DNA of 64,000 bases from JASHPR01 sp963749145 (GCA_963749145.1 CAVVLN010000001.1:1240001-1304000), one strand, 5' to 3'. Positions 43,359 to 52,057 are shown, counted from the stretch's first letter. Notes: a model not told the origin generated them from the letters alone. Program-made: numbers and translations.

Positions 43359-44067
43359 CCGGGCCGGTCACCGCCCGGCCGCAGGAGGAGCCGCTGCTCG
43401 CCCGTCCCCGGCAGGCCGCTCTCCTCACCGCCGGGGTGGTGACGCTCACGGCCGTGGTGTTCGCCCTCGCCGCCAGCCACGGCGCGCTGGCCCGCATCCA
43501 GCGGCTCGACGACGCGTGGCTGCGGCTGATGATCTCCGGCCGGACCCCCCGCTGACCGCGATCGCCAAGGTCCTCAACGTCCTCGGGCTGGTGTACGTGA
43601 CGCTGCCGGTGCGGATCGCCCTGGCCGGGTTCCTGGCCCTGCGCCGCCGATGGTGGCACCTGACCGCCTTCGCCGCGGCCATCGTGCTGTCGGAGGCGCT
43701 GATCGGCTCGCTGAAAGGGATCTACGACCGGGCCAGGCCGCCCGGGCCGCTGGTCGCCACCAGCGGCGCGTCGTTCCCGTCCGGACACGCCATCGCCGCC
43801 TCGGTCACCGCCCTCGCGGCGGTCATCGCCCTGGTTCCCGCTGGCCGGCAGCGGGCCTGGTGGGGCGCGGCCGCGGTGGCGTTCTCGATCGTGATGGGGC
43901 TCTCCCGCGCCTACCTCGCCGCCCACTGGCTCTCCGACGCCACCGCCGGGATCCTGCTCGGCACCTCCTGCGCCCTGGTCACCGCCCTGGCCGCCGACCA
44001 GCTCCAGCGACGGCAACGGTCGGGCAACCGCGACCGGCTGGCTGAGCTGGCTGGCCGGGGCAGCTGA
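43355..44067 (+). CDS. PAP2 family phosphatase, single-base frameshift
   Basis: Starts at the ATG overlapping the preceding stop. The first frame gives MTGPVTARPQEEPLLARPRQ to WLRLMISGRTP; the rest continues PLTAIAKVLNVLGLVYVTLP in the -1 frame. A seventh C in the run at 43545-43550 would give one protein of about 237 residues. All three PAP2 motifs are intact: KGIYDRARP, FPSGHAIAAS and SRAYLAAHWLSD. It would dephosphorylate a lipid phosphate such as undecaprenyl or phosphatidyl phosphate. Frame break probably a sequence error. Last gene of the operon. Confidence 0.78.
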
Positions 44068-44313
44068 CCGGCATCGCTCCGGCAGGACACGGGCGTCCGG
44101 CGTAGTGTTCTGCTGAGAGCTGGCGAACTAGCTGCTGGGTCGAGTCCCCGCCTTGCTGCTGCTGCAGGAAGGCGTCTCATGGTGGGCGTGGATCTGGGTA
44201 CCGGCGAAAGCGACGGTCAGGGTCCGCTGCGCTGGGTGCGCGGATGACGAGTACGCCGGCCGGGCCGGGTCTGGAGCCTGATCGCCGCGCAGGCCGCCGA
44301 CCGCAGCGGGCGG

Positions 44314-45000
44314 GTGTCGGCCGCGGATGCGTGCGCGGCGGCCGTGGCCGCAGTCGGGGTTACCGGCGCCTGGCTGAGCACGGCGGGCAGCGAGAACGTG
44401 AGTCACCTGATGCGGGTGACTGACGCGGTCGGCGAGCAGCTCGCTGAGATTCAGCTGACCCTGGGCGAAGGACCGTCGCTGGATGCGGCGGCCTCTGGCG
44501 GCCCGGTGCTGGCCTCGGATCTAGGCGCCACCGAGACGGCTGGCCGGTGGCCGGTGTTCGCCCCGGCCGCCCGCCAGGCCGGGGCGGCGGCGGTCTTTGT
44601 GTTCCCGCTGCAGATCGGGGCGATCCGGGCCGGGATCATGGGCCTGTACCGGACGGAGGCCGGCCCGCTGAGCGATTTCCAGCTCGGTGATGCGCTGGTG
44701 TTCGCCGACACCGCGACCTTGCTCCTGCTCGATGGGCCTGGCCAGGCCGAGGCCAGCCCGGAGGCCAGGACCGGCCCCGGCGGTCAGCCGGCCGATCTGG
44801 CCCTGCACCGGGCCGAAATCGACCAGGCCACCGGCATGCTCACCGAGCAGCTCGGGACCGGCATCGCGGAGGCGTTCGCACGGTTGCGTGCTTATGCTTA
44901 TGTCAATGATCTGCGGCTGGCCGACGTGGCCCGCGATATCGTGGCCCGCCGCTTGCGGCTCCGCCGTGATCCTGACCTGTCCGGGGATGGGAAGGCGTGA
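44314..45000 (+). CDS. GAF-ANTAR regulator (5' end uncertain)
   Basis: From the GTG at 44314: a GAF domain (DAVGEQLAEIQLTLGEGPSL, AAAVFVFPLQIGAIRAGIMG) at about 20-140, then an ANTAR RNA-binding domain (EIDQATGMLTEQLGTGIAEA to about 220). ANTAR proteins act as antiterminators, binding paired RNA hairpins. Coding sense continues upstream of the GTG in the same frame (VWSLIAAQAADRSGR), while the only good ATG (44244, MTSTPAGPG) is in another frame. One surplus base near 44265-44272 would join them. Confidence 0.8.
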   Translation: MSAADACAAAVAAVGVTGAWLSTAGSENVSHLMRVTDAVGEQLAEIQLTLGEGPSLDAAASGGPVLASDLGATETAGRWPVFAPAARQAGAAAVFVFPLQIGAIRAGIMGLYRTEAGPLSDFQLGDALVFADTATLLLLDGPGQAEASPEARTGPGGQPADLALHRAEIDQATGMLTEQLGTGIAEAFARLRAYAYVNDLRLADVARDIVARRLRLRRDPDLSGDGKA

Positions 45001-45083
45001 GGTATTCCCTGATCGCCCGCGCGGGCCGCCTGCCCTGGGCTCCCGCGAAGGATCTGTTGCGTTGCCTGAGAGGGTGAGCGGGG

Positions 45084-45914
45084 TTGGACGGAGAACTGCT
45101 GTCGGGGACGTTTGTCGAGCTGACCGACACGATGGTCGCCGACTTCGACGTGATCGACTTCCTGCATGTGCTGACCGACCGCAGCGCGCAGTTGCTGGAC
45201 GTCTCCGCGGCGGGGCTGCTGCTGGCCGACCCGCGCGGTGAGCTGCGGGTGGTGGCCGCCTCCAGCGAGGCCGCCCGGCTGCTGGAGCTGTTCCAGCTGC
45301 AAAACGACCAGGGTCCGTGCCTGGACTGCTTCCGGTCCGGCCGACCCGTCGCCGCGGCTGACCTGGCCGCTTCGGGGGCGCGCTGGCCGCGGTTCGCGCC
45401 CGCCGCCCGCCAGGCCGGGTTCGGCGCCGTGCAGGCCCTGCCGATGCGGCTGCGCGAGCAGGTCATCGGCGCGCTGAACCTGTTCCGGGCCGGGCCGGGG
45501 GCGTTCGACCCGGGGGACGTCCGCGTGGGCCAGGCCCTGGCCGACGTGGCCACCATCAGCTTGCTGCACGAGCGCAGCATGCGCCACAGCGATGCCCTGA
45601 ACGAACAGCTGCAGACCGCGCTGAACAGCCGGGTCGTCATCGAACAGGCCAAGGGCAAGCTCGCCGAGCGCCTCGGCGTGGACATGGGCCAGGCCTTCAG
45701 CCTGCTGCGCGACCATGCCCGGACCCGCAACCTCCGCCTGTCCGCCCTGGCCCAGGCCTTCGTCGACGGGTCCGAACCGCTCGCCAGCCTGACCGCGACC
45801 GCGGCTCGGCAGCAGGTACCTGACGCCGGGCGGCCCGGCCACCAGCCCCCGCCGGGTGAGTTCCCCAGGCCGCATGGACCTCGCCCAGCTCCACGTCGGC
45901 CTGGCGGAGCGTGA
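45084..45914 (+). CDS. GAF-ANTAR transcription antitermination regulator
   Basis: 276 residues from a TTG (LDGELLSGTFVELTDTMVAD). The GAF domain covers about 20-165 (LLDVSAAGLLLADPRGELRV, NDQGPCLDCFRSGRPV) and ANTAR about 175-235 (QTALNSRVVIEQAKGKLAER then LGVDMGQAFSLLRDHARTRN). The CLDC pair in the GAF domain is shared by many actinobacterial members and could sense redox or metals. A proline-rich tail follows. Paralogue of the gene 84 bases upstream. Confidence 0.87.
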   Translation: MDGELLSGTFVELTDTMVADFDVIDFLHVLTDRSAQLLDVSAAGLLLADPRGELRVVAASSEAARLLELFQLQNDQGPCLDCFRSGRPVAAADLAASGARWPRFAPAARQAGFGAVQALPMRLREQVIGALNLFRAGPGAFDPGDVRVGQALADVATISLLHERSMRHSDALNEQLQTALNSRVVIEQAKGKLAERLGVDMGQAFSLLRDHARTRNLRLSALAQAFVDGSEPLASLTATAARQQVPDAGRPGHQPPPGEFPRPHGPRPAPRRPGGA

Positions 45915-45941
45915 CCGGGCCATCCCGCTAGCGCGGCCCCT

Positions 45942-47060
45942 TCACAATGAAGCGCCTCCGGTGCATGGCGGCGCGGGCCGCCGGCCCCGACGGGGCCCCG
46001 GGCCCCCGGGCGGGCCGGGGGACCTGCCGACGGCATGCAGGTGGCGCAGGGCCTGGGCGTAGGAGCCGGCGAGGCTGGCCTGGCAGTACGGCAGTCCCTG
46101 CTGCCGGCAGAAGTCCCTGATCAGCGGCTGGGACCGGCGCAGGTTCGGGCGGGGCATGGAAGGGAACAGGTGGTGCTCGATCTGGTAGTTCAGGCCGCCC
46201 AGGGCCAGGTCGGTCAGCCAGCCGCCGCGGACGTTGCGTGAGGTGAGTACCTGGCGGCGCAGGTAGTCGGTGTTGTCCGCGGCGGCCAGGATGGGCATGC
46301 CCTTGTGGTTGGGCGCGAACGAGGCGCCCAGGTACACGCCGAACAGCCCCTGCTGCACCAGGACGAACACGACCGCCCTGGCCGGGGACAGGACCAGGAT
46401 CACGACCGAGAGATATCCGGCGACGTGCACGGCGAGCAGGACCGCCTCCGCTGGCCGGCGAAGCCCGGCCCGTCCCGCCAGGGCGCGGATGCTGGCCACG
46501 TGCAGGCTGGCGGCCTCCCCGAGCAACAGCGGGAAGAACAGGTACGCCTGCCAGCGGAGCAGGATCCTGGACAGGCCCCGCTCGGCGCTGGCCTGCCTGG
46601 TGGTAAAGGCCAGGACGCTCATCATGATGTCGGGATCGGCACCCTCGGTGTTGGGGTGCGCGTGATGCCGGTTGTGCTTGCCCACCCACCATTCGTAGCT
46701 CAGCCCGATACCGAGATTGCCCAGCAGGATGCCCATGACGGAGCTGGTCCGCCGGGACCGGCAGATCTGCCGGTGACCGACGTCATGGCCCAGGAACCCC
46801 ACCTGGGTAAACATGGCCGCCAGGAACACAGCCACGGCTATCTGCCACCATGAGTCACCGATCAGGACGAAGGCGGCCCAACCGCCGGCCAGCAGCGTCA
46901 CGGTGACCGCGGTCCGCCAGGCGTAACACCCGGGGCGCCGGTCCAGCAGACCCGCCTGCCTGACCTGACGGGACAACTCGGCGTAATCGCTACCGCGCAA
47001 GGGCGCGCCGGGTGGCGGGGCTGGCCGAGCCGGAGTGGCTGCCGTTTCGCGGGATCGCAT
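45942..47060 (-). CDS. membrane fatty acid desaturase
   Basis: 372 residues from an ATG at 47060. Histidine boxes HDVGH (92-96), HNRHH (129-133) and QIEHH (in LNYQIEHHLFPSMPRPNL) show the di-iron acyl-lipid desaturase of the front-end/delta-type. Four or more membrane helices. No fused cytochrome b5 domain, so electrons come from a separate ferredoxin or oxidoreductase. It would insert cis double bonds into membrane lipid acyl chains. Palindrome copy 6 lies 278 bases upstream. Confidence 0.9.
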   Translation of the reverse strand: MRSRETAATPARPAPPPGAPLRGSDYAELSRQVRQAGLLDRRPGCYAWRTAVTVTLLAGGWAAFVLIGDSWWQIAVAVFLAAMFTQVGFLGHDVGHRQICRSRRTSSVMGILLGNLGIGLSYEWWVGKHNRHHAHPNTEGADPDIMMSVLAFTTRQASAERGLSRILLRWQAYLFFPLLLGEAASLHVASIRALAGRAGLRRPAEAVLLAVHVAGYLSVVILVLSPARAVVFVLVQQGLFGVYLGASFAPNHKGMPILAAADNTDYLRRQVLTSRNVRGGWLTDLALGGLNYQIEHHLFPSMPRPNLRRSQPLIRDFCRQQGLPYCQASLAGSYAQALRHLHAVGRSPGPPGGPGPRRGRRPAPPCTGGASL

Positions 47061-47528
47061 TCCGGTGGGCTCCTGGGACGCACATCGTGGCAAGGTCAGT
47101 GATGCGCCGCCAGGGTCCTGAGCGGCAGCCGCCGGGCTCCCGCGTGGGTGCGCGGGCCGCCCGAATGGCTTCGTTAGCTCGACAATACCCTCGTCTCGAC
47201 GGACGGTCACCTGGCCGGAAGTCTGGTCACGCGCGTAACCTCGGCTCGCCGGACGCGGCCCGGCGGGCCGTTGCGCCGACGCAGGCCGGCTGCCAGGCCG
47301 GACCCGGGAACTGCGGCCCCGCAGGCGCGCCGGACTATCACCCCGAACGGGTGACGACGCGTGTGACTTATCGCATCGAGCATTGATAAAGGTGGATGGC
47401 TTGGCCCGTTTCGGTCATGCCGGTCAACGGCCACGCCATTGCGTAATGGCTGGCAGCCTCGCCCAGCTGCGGCTGACGGCCCTGAAGGAGCGAACCATGT
47501 GTGGCGAGAGAGCTCCCGGGAGGCTCAC
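47061..47528. other. 468-bp intergenic region between divergent genes
   Basis: No gene is supported here. It carries palindrome copy 6 at 47338 and, just after it, an AT-richer stretch with TTATC...GATAA arms (47368-47389) that could be part of a promoter for the 47529 gene. The part next to the desaturase (47061-47330) shows nothing recognisable. Confidence 0.6.
47338..47354. promoter_or_regulatory. 17-bp palindrome, copy 6
   Basis: TCACCC-CGAAC-GGGTGA. Between the desaturase (start 47060) and the 47529 gene; the nearer start is that of the 47529 gene (174 bp). Confidence 0.55.
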
Positions 47529-48122
47529 GTGTCTGTCCTGAGCAGAAAACGCGCCGCTGAGGCCGACGCCACGAGTACCCGCGGCCGCACGCTACGACTG
47601 GCCCGGCTGATAGTCCTGGCCAGGGCAGCCGTGCCGGCGGCGAAGACCGCCGGGTTAACTGCGCGGGACGGCGTCCGCGGTGCCTCGGTCTGGGCGACAC
47701 CGCGGGTTAACGGGGCACGCGTCTGGACCGCGCCGCGCATCGAGCGCAGCGGCCTCGCGATCAGGGACACCGTCGCGCCGCAGATCTGCGAGATGCTCGC
47801 GGCCACGGCGCGCTGGATGGATGTCACCGCGCCCGGCGCAGATGTCACCGCGCCGCGGCGGCGCTGGCCCAAGGTTGTGGCCGGAACAGCCCTGCTAACG
47901 GCCGTCGGCGCGGCCGCCGCAGCCGTCGTGGTCCGGCGCCGCAAGAATGACGGGACCGGCGAGTCACCCGAGGAAACAGCCGACGCGGGCACCAGCCCGC
48001 AGACCGCCCAAGAGGGTCAGCCGCGTCCCGGCGGGGACGGCGGGGACGGCGGGGACGGCGGGGACGGCGGGGACGGCGGGGACGCGGAAGCAGACGTCAG
48101 CAAGCCGACCCCGGCAACCTAA
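47529..48122 (+). CDS. single-helix membrane protein with (GGD)6 tail
   Basis: 197 residues from a GTG (VSVLSRKRAAEADATSTRGR). The basic, alanine-rich N-terminal half contains repeated W-A-T/A-P-R motifs (VWATPRVN, VWTAPRIE); a single membrane helix lies at about 113-133 (VVAGTALLTAVGAAAAAVVV), and a C-terminal acidic tail contains six GGD repeats. Similar DUF-type proteins with one helix occur across actinobacteria, function unknown. Palindrome copy 6 lies 174 bases upstream. Confidence 0.68.
   Translation: MSVLSRKRAAEADATSTRGRTLRLARLIVLARAAVPAAKTAGLTARDGVRGASVWATPRVNGARVWTAPRIERSGLAIRDTVAPQICEMLAATARWMDVTAPGADVTAPRRRWPKVVAGTALLTAVGAAAAAVVVRRRKNDGTGESPEETADAGTSPQTAQEGQPRPGGDGGDGGDGGDGGDGGDAEADVSKPTPAT
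48030..48083 (+). repeat. six tandem 9-bp units (GGCGGGGAC)
   Basis: Six identical 9-bp units in frame, encoding GGD six times near the C-terminus of the membrane protein. A slippage-prone coding microsatellite. Confidence 0.9.
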
Positions 48123-48131
48123 CCAGCCCTG

Positions 48132-48290
48132 GCGCCGGAGGTGGCTGTTAACGGTGCCCGCGGACAGGCACATCTGCGCAGCCGCCTCCCGGTTGGTCAG
48201 CCCCTGCGCGACGACCTCGACAACGGCCACGGCGCGACGTTCCGCCTCTGGCCGCCGGTCGGCCGGCCGAAGCGCCAGAACGCGGCGGCG
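48132..48290 (-). pseudogene. remnant of a LuxR-type helix-turn-helix
   Basis: The minus strand reads AERRAVAVVEVVAQGLTNRE then AAAQMCLSAGTVNSHLRR, the canonical four-helix LuxR DNA-binding domain. It has no upstream sensor domain or start, and after HLRR the frame runs into the antisense of the neighbouring gene. It is the leftover of a deleted regulator gene. Confidence 0.5.
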
Positions 48291-48414
48291 AACACCAGCT
48301 GCAGGCTCCTTCAGGATGAGGACCAGGACCTCAACGTCTGGGAAGGCCTCAGGCCTGGCGCATCAAAATCAGATCGGTATGGTATGGAATAAGGGCCAGT
48401 GGGAAGGCAGCGTC

Positions 48415-48786
48415 ATGGCGCGGGTGCTGGTGGTCGAGGATCACGAATCCTTCAGCGACGCCCTGTCCTACATGCTGGGCAAGAGGGGCTTCGAGGTCGC
48501 TGTCTGTCCGACCGGCCCCGATGCCCTCGAGGCGTTCGACCGCAAGGGTGCCGACCTGGTCCTGCTCGACCTCATGCTCCCCGGGACACCAGGCACCGAG
48601 GTGTGCCAGAGCTTGCGCGAACGCTCGGATGTGCCAGTGATCATGATGAGCGCCAGGGACACCGAGATTGACAAGGCAGTCATGCTCCAGCTCGGCGCCG
48701 ATGACTATGTGACCAAGCCCTTCACCTGGCGCGAGCTTGCCGCGCGGATCCAGGCCGTGCTGCCGTGCTCAGCGAGCGAGTCATAG
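48415..48786 (+). CDS. stand-alone response-regulator receiver protein
   Basis: 123 residues, just one CheY-like receiver. The acidic pocket is E8/D9, the phosphoacceptor D52 in LVLLDLMLPG, S79 is the switch residue and K101 is in YVTKPFTWRE. The sequence most resembles OmpR/PhoB receivers but ends where the DNA-binding domain would start, so it is either an output-less receiver or a truncated regulator. No histidine kinase is adjacent; GGGAAGGCAG precedes the ATG. Confidence 0.85.
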   Translation: MARVLVVEDHESFSDALSYMLGKRGFEVAVCPTGPDALEAFDRKGADLVLLDLMLPGTPGTEVCQSLRERSDVPVIMMSARDTEIDKAVMLQLGADDYVTKPFTWRELAARIQAVLPCSASES

Positions 48787-48852
48787 GGTCGTGCCCGCCA
48801 CCGGCGGCCGCCGGACGACCAGCCTGGCCATCGGCCTGATCATTGGCGATGA

Positions 48853-49089
48853 TCAGCCGCCGCTGGTGTCTTGCTGGCTCTCGTGCCGCCATCCGTGGCC
48901 GAACTCGCTGTCATGCAGCCGCCGCAGCAGGTGCGCGTAATGGTCCAGCCGGTCCGCCGCCCGCGCCATCTCGTGATAGTCCTGGCCGTGATCGCGCGCC
49001 GGCGTCTTCTCCTCCGCCCGCTTGCGCACGATGTGCAGCTCTTCCCGGCCCAGCTCCACGATCCTGCCCAGCACCTGTTCCAGGTCCAC
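48853..49089 (-). CDS. 78-residue helical protein of unknown function
   Basis: From a GTG at 49089 with AAGGAGAG upstream (MDLEQVLGRIVELGREELHI). Charged helices with several histidines (YHEMARAADRLDHYAHLLRR, FGHGWRHES). No domain recognised. The ATG at 49113 would add eight residues but would swallow the ribosome site. Confidence 0.55.
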   Translation of the reverse strand: MDLEQVLGRIVELGREELHIVRKRAEEKTPARDHGQDYHEMARAADRLDHYAHLLRRLHDSEFGHGWRHESQQDTSGG

Positions 49090-49290
49090 GGCGTTCTCTC
49101 CTTGATGAGGCATCCCCGCCGGGTCAGGCGGATCTGAGGTACGAACGGCCCCAGGCCCTGGACGGATTCCCGCTGTGGGTCCAGCGCCCTCATGGAAACC
49201 CTTTCACGATCCCGTCCTTCCGCAGCGGCGCCCCGCCCAGTTTGTCTTCTTCGCGATCTGGAGGACTTACCCCGGACTGGTTCCCCGCGG

Positions 49291-50907
49291 TCATAGCGGG
49301 AAGGGCGAGTCGTCCGCCTGGAAGACGGGTTGCCCGCCGACGACGGTGGCCAGTACCCGGATGTCGGTGATCTGCTCGGGCTGGGCATCCAGCGGGCTGC
49401 GGTCCAGGACCACGAAGTCCGCGAGCTTGCCCGGCTCCAGCGACCCGATCTCGTGTTCGCGCCGCATGGCGAACGCGGCTTGGGTCGTGTACAGGGCGAG
49501 CGCGTCGGGCCCGGCCAGCCGCTCGCCCGGTCCCAGCACGCGCCCGCTGCTGGTCCGGCGCAGCACGGCATCCCGGATCCCCACCAGCGGATCAGCGGTG
49601 ATCACCGGCGCGTCGGAGGACCCCGCGACGCAGATCCCGGCTCGCCGCCACGACGCGTACGCGTACAGGTCATCGCTGCGCTCCGGGAACGCCTCGGCGA
49701 ATCCGTCGCCGAGGACCGACAGCATCCCGGGCTGGGCCGCCACCACGATCCCCAGCGCCGCGGCCCGGGCCGCCAGCGGCGCGAACAGCGATCCGCCGTG
49801 CTCGATCCGGTGCCGCAGCGGGTTCCCGGAGCGGCTGCCCAGGACCGCGCCGTAGGCGTCCAGCACGGTCTCGATCGCCTTGTCCCCCTGCGCGTGGATG
49901 CACACCTGCAGCCCGCGGGCGCTGAACTCGCGCACCATCGCGGTCAGCTCATCGGGCGCGAAGTACATGATCCCCGAGCCGTAGGGCGGGACCGGGTAGC
50001 GGCCATGGATGGCCGCGGTGCGGCTGCTCATCCCGCCATCGGCCCAGATCTTCACCGAGTCAGCGGCCAGCCGCGGTGAGCGGCGCCCCCGCAGCCCGGA
50101 CCCCAGCAGCCAGTCCGCCTCGTCATGCACCACCAGCCCGGCGATCCGCACGCCGAGCACGCCCTGCTCGTCGGCTTCCGCGTAGGCGCTCAGCGAGTCC
50201 CGGCGGGTGTCCGCATCGCACGCCGCGGTGACGCCCAGCGCCGCGAAATGCTGTCCCGCCCGGGCCACCAGGCCAGCCCGCTGCGCGGCGCTCATCCGCT
50301 CCATGTCCCGCCGCAGGCCACCCCACAGCAAGGTGAACGCCGGTGCCTCGTAGACCACCCCGTCCAGCCGCCCGTCGCGGTCGCGCCCGAAACGCCCGCC
50401 CGGCGGGTCCGGCTGCCGGTCGCTGAACCCGGCCTCCCGCAGCGCGGGCGTGTTCAGCACGCAGGCGTGCAGCGAGGTATGGAACAAGATCGCCGGCCGG
50501 CCCGGCACGGCGGCGTCCAACTCAGCGCGGGTGGGATGCCGGCCCTCGCGCAGCTTGTACTCCACATAACCGCTGCCGGTCACCCACGACCCCGTCGGCG
50601 TCCCCGCGGCCGCGTCCCGCAACCGAGCCAGGATGGCCGGAATATCCGGCGCCGCCGGCTGGCTGCAGTCCGCCCCCGACGCCAGGTAGCCCACGTCGCA
50701 CAGGTGGCAATGCGCGTCGATCAGCCCCGGGATGACCGCCGCCCCCTCCAGCCGCACCACCCGCGCAGCGGGCTCAGCCGCCGCGGCCACCCGCTCGGCC
50801 GGCCCGACCTCCACGACCCGGTCATCCCGGATCAGCATCGACCGGGCCCGCCCGGCGCCGGCCGCCATCGTGACGATGTCCGCGTCCGTCAGCAGCACAT
50901 CCACCAT
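49291..50907 (-). CDS. YtcJ-like metal-dependent amidohydrolase
   Basis: 538 residues of the amidohydrolase-3 type. Metal motif HCH in PGLIDAHCHL, later HAQGDKAIETVLDAY and HRIEHGGSLF with the metal-binding histidines, and D in AGSSDAPVITADPL. N-terminal and C-terminal beta-sandwich segments flank the TIM barrel (VDVLLTDADIVTMAAG; LEPGKLADFVVLDRSP). It hydrolyses an amide or related bond, substrate unknown. Starts ATGGTGG; no operon partner. Confidence 0.9.
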   Translation of the reverse strand: MVDVLLTDADIVTMAAGAGRARSMLIRDDRVVEVGPAERVAAAAEPAARVVRLEGAAVIPGLIDAHCHLCDVGYLASGADCSQPAAPDIPAILARLRDAAAGTPTGSWVTGSGYVEYKLREGRHPTRAELDAAVPGRPAILFHTSLHACVLNTPALREAGFSDRQPDPPGGRFGRDRDGRLDGVVYEAPAFTLLWGGLRRDMERMSAAQRAGLVARAGQHFAALGVTAACDADTRRDSLSAYAEADEQGVLGVRIAGLVVHDEADWLLGSGLRGRRSPRLAADSVKIWADGGMSSRTAAIHGRYPVPPYGSGIMYFAPDELTAMVREFSARGLQVCIHAQGDKAIETVLDAYGAVLGSRSGNPLRHRIEHGGSLFAPLAARAAALGIVVAAQPGMLSVLGDGFAEAFPERSDDLYAYASWRRAGICVAGSSDAPVITADPLVGIRDAVLRRTSSGRVLGPGERLAGPDALALYTTQAAFAMRREHEIGSLEPGKLADFVVLDRSPLDAQPEQITDIRVLATVVGGQPVFQADDSPFPL

Positions 50908-51084
50908 TCAGCCCTCCGCAGGTGCAGCCACGGCCGGACCGGCCGCGCCGTTCCGGCCGGTATCGGCAGGATGCCCCAGCCGACGGGATCCCGGTACTGC
51001 GCAGTAGGGCAGCCGTACTTCGAGATCATTGGCAGGGCGGCGGTGACGGCGCAGGCCGCGAGCGAAGCAGGCGTCCTGTCCGGC

Positions 51085-52035
51085 TCACCCAGGCACTGAT
51101 ACGTGCACTGAATGCTGAACCGGGCCGGGCGCTGTCGGAGCACCGCCCGGCGTGAAAATGTCGCCGGCGGGCGGGGCCGAGACCGACACGAGCGCCCCGA
51201 AGTCACCGAACGTCATCTCGACCGTGGCTCGCACGGCCTCCGCCGATGCTATGGCGGGCTGCGCGACGTCGGCGTCGAGCTGACGCACCCGTCCCTGCTG
51301 GTCGACATCGATGGTGCCGGTGGCGGTCCCGGTGGGCAGGCCGCTCCCGGCCGGGCCGAACGCGATGCTGACGGAGAACGCGTACCGGGTCCCCGTCCAG
51401 CCGGATCCGGACACGCTGCCTTCTTTGTCCACCGTGGTCACCGACTTGAGCAGCGTGAACAGATTCTGCGGGCTGGTTTCCGCCACGCTCAGCAGGCCGG
51501 CGCCGAGCCTCAGCTGCTGACCTGCAGTTACGGGAGCCCAGAGCGGGGGCAGGCCGGGAATCCTGATCCAGGACTTGCCGCCGGGAAGCTTTGTCTGGCC
51601 GGCCGCGCTGCCCGGGTTCACGTACACGTATCCGCCGGTGAACCGGGTCTGCGCGCCGGCGCTCGTGGTCTCCTCGCCGACTCCTCGCGCCGGGTCGAAC
51701 GCCCCGGAGAAGTCCGCCCGCACGGTGGTGGCCGTGCCATTGCCCTGCACCGCCACGTGGGTCGTGGTCGCGCTGAAGTGGTAGCTCTGTCCCGCCGTCA
51801 TCCGGGATACCGCGCTGGTGAGCTGCGCGAGCGCGGAGGGCGCCTGGACGACCGTCAGCGTGACCAGCGTGATAACGGCCACCACGGCGACGGCGGCCGC
51901 CGAGAGCGCCGCCCGGACGCGGACAACGCGTGCCGCCCGCCGCGCCTTCACGCCGCGCAGCAGGTCGATGCCGGGCGGGATGTCATCGGCCGCGGCGGCG
52001 AACAGCGTGCGTACTTCTTGTTCTGTCTCGTACAT
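51085..52035 (-). CDS. single-pass membrane protein paired with the SigE-family sigma factor
   Basis: 316 residues from an ATG at 52035 with AAGGAG at suitable distance; an ATG at 52050, after AGGAGGTG, would add five residues. The N-terminal cytoplasmic part of about 35 residues (EQEVRTLFAAAADDIPPGID) is followed by a membrane helix at about 44-68. The extracellular part of about 245 residues is beta-rich, resembling lipoprotein-carrier folds. It is encoded just after the ECF sigma gene with a gap of 20 bases, the usual place of a sigma-associated membrane protein. It may act as sensor or anti-sigma factor, although no ZAS zinc motif is seen. Confidence 0.78.
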   Translation of the reverse strand: MYETEQEVRTLFAAAADDIPPGIDLLRGVKARRAARVVRVRAALSAAAVAVVAVITLVTLTVVQAPSALAQLTSAVSRMTAGQSYHFSATTTHVAVQGNGTATTVRADFSGAFDPARGVGEETTSAGAQTRFTGGYVYVNPGSAAGQTKLPGGKSWIRIPGLPPLWAPVTAGQQLRLGAGLLSVAETSPQNLFTLLKSVTTVDKEGSVSGSGWTGTRYAFSVSIAFGPAGSGLPTGTATGTIDVDQQGRVRQLDADVAQPAIASAEAVRATVEMTFGDFGALVSVSAPPAGDIFTPGGAPTAPGPVQHSVHVSVPG

Positions 52036-52057
52036 GTGTGGCTCCTTCATAACAGGT

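Noticed and set aside
43355..44067. Treating the PAP2 frameshift (and those at 8420, 18938, 55460) as programmed ribosomal frameshifting
   Set aside because: No slippery heptamer with downstream structure of the known type is evident, and the four genes are unrelated; missing bases in C runs are simpler.
44179..44247. 22-codon ORF before the first GAF-ANTAR gene
   Set aside because: Too short, no ribosome site, and the region is already uncertain because of the possible base error.
44403..44419. A further match to the 17-bp palindrome shape, TCACCT-GATGC-GGGTGA
   Set aside because: It lies inside the GAF-ANTAR coding region and has one mismatch in the left half-site, so chance is the better explanation.
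47368..47389. TTATC...GATAA inverted repeat as an operator
   Set aside because: Only 5-bp arms with a 12-nt centre and no second copy in the window.
48030..48083. Possible CRISPR-like array
   Set aside because: Six uninterrupted 9-bp units without spacers, in frame and coding for GGD repeats; a coding microsatellite.
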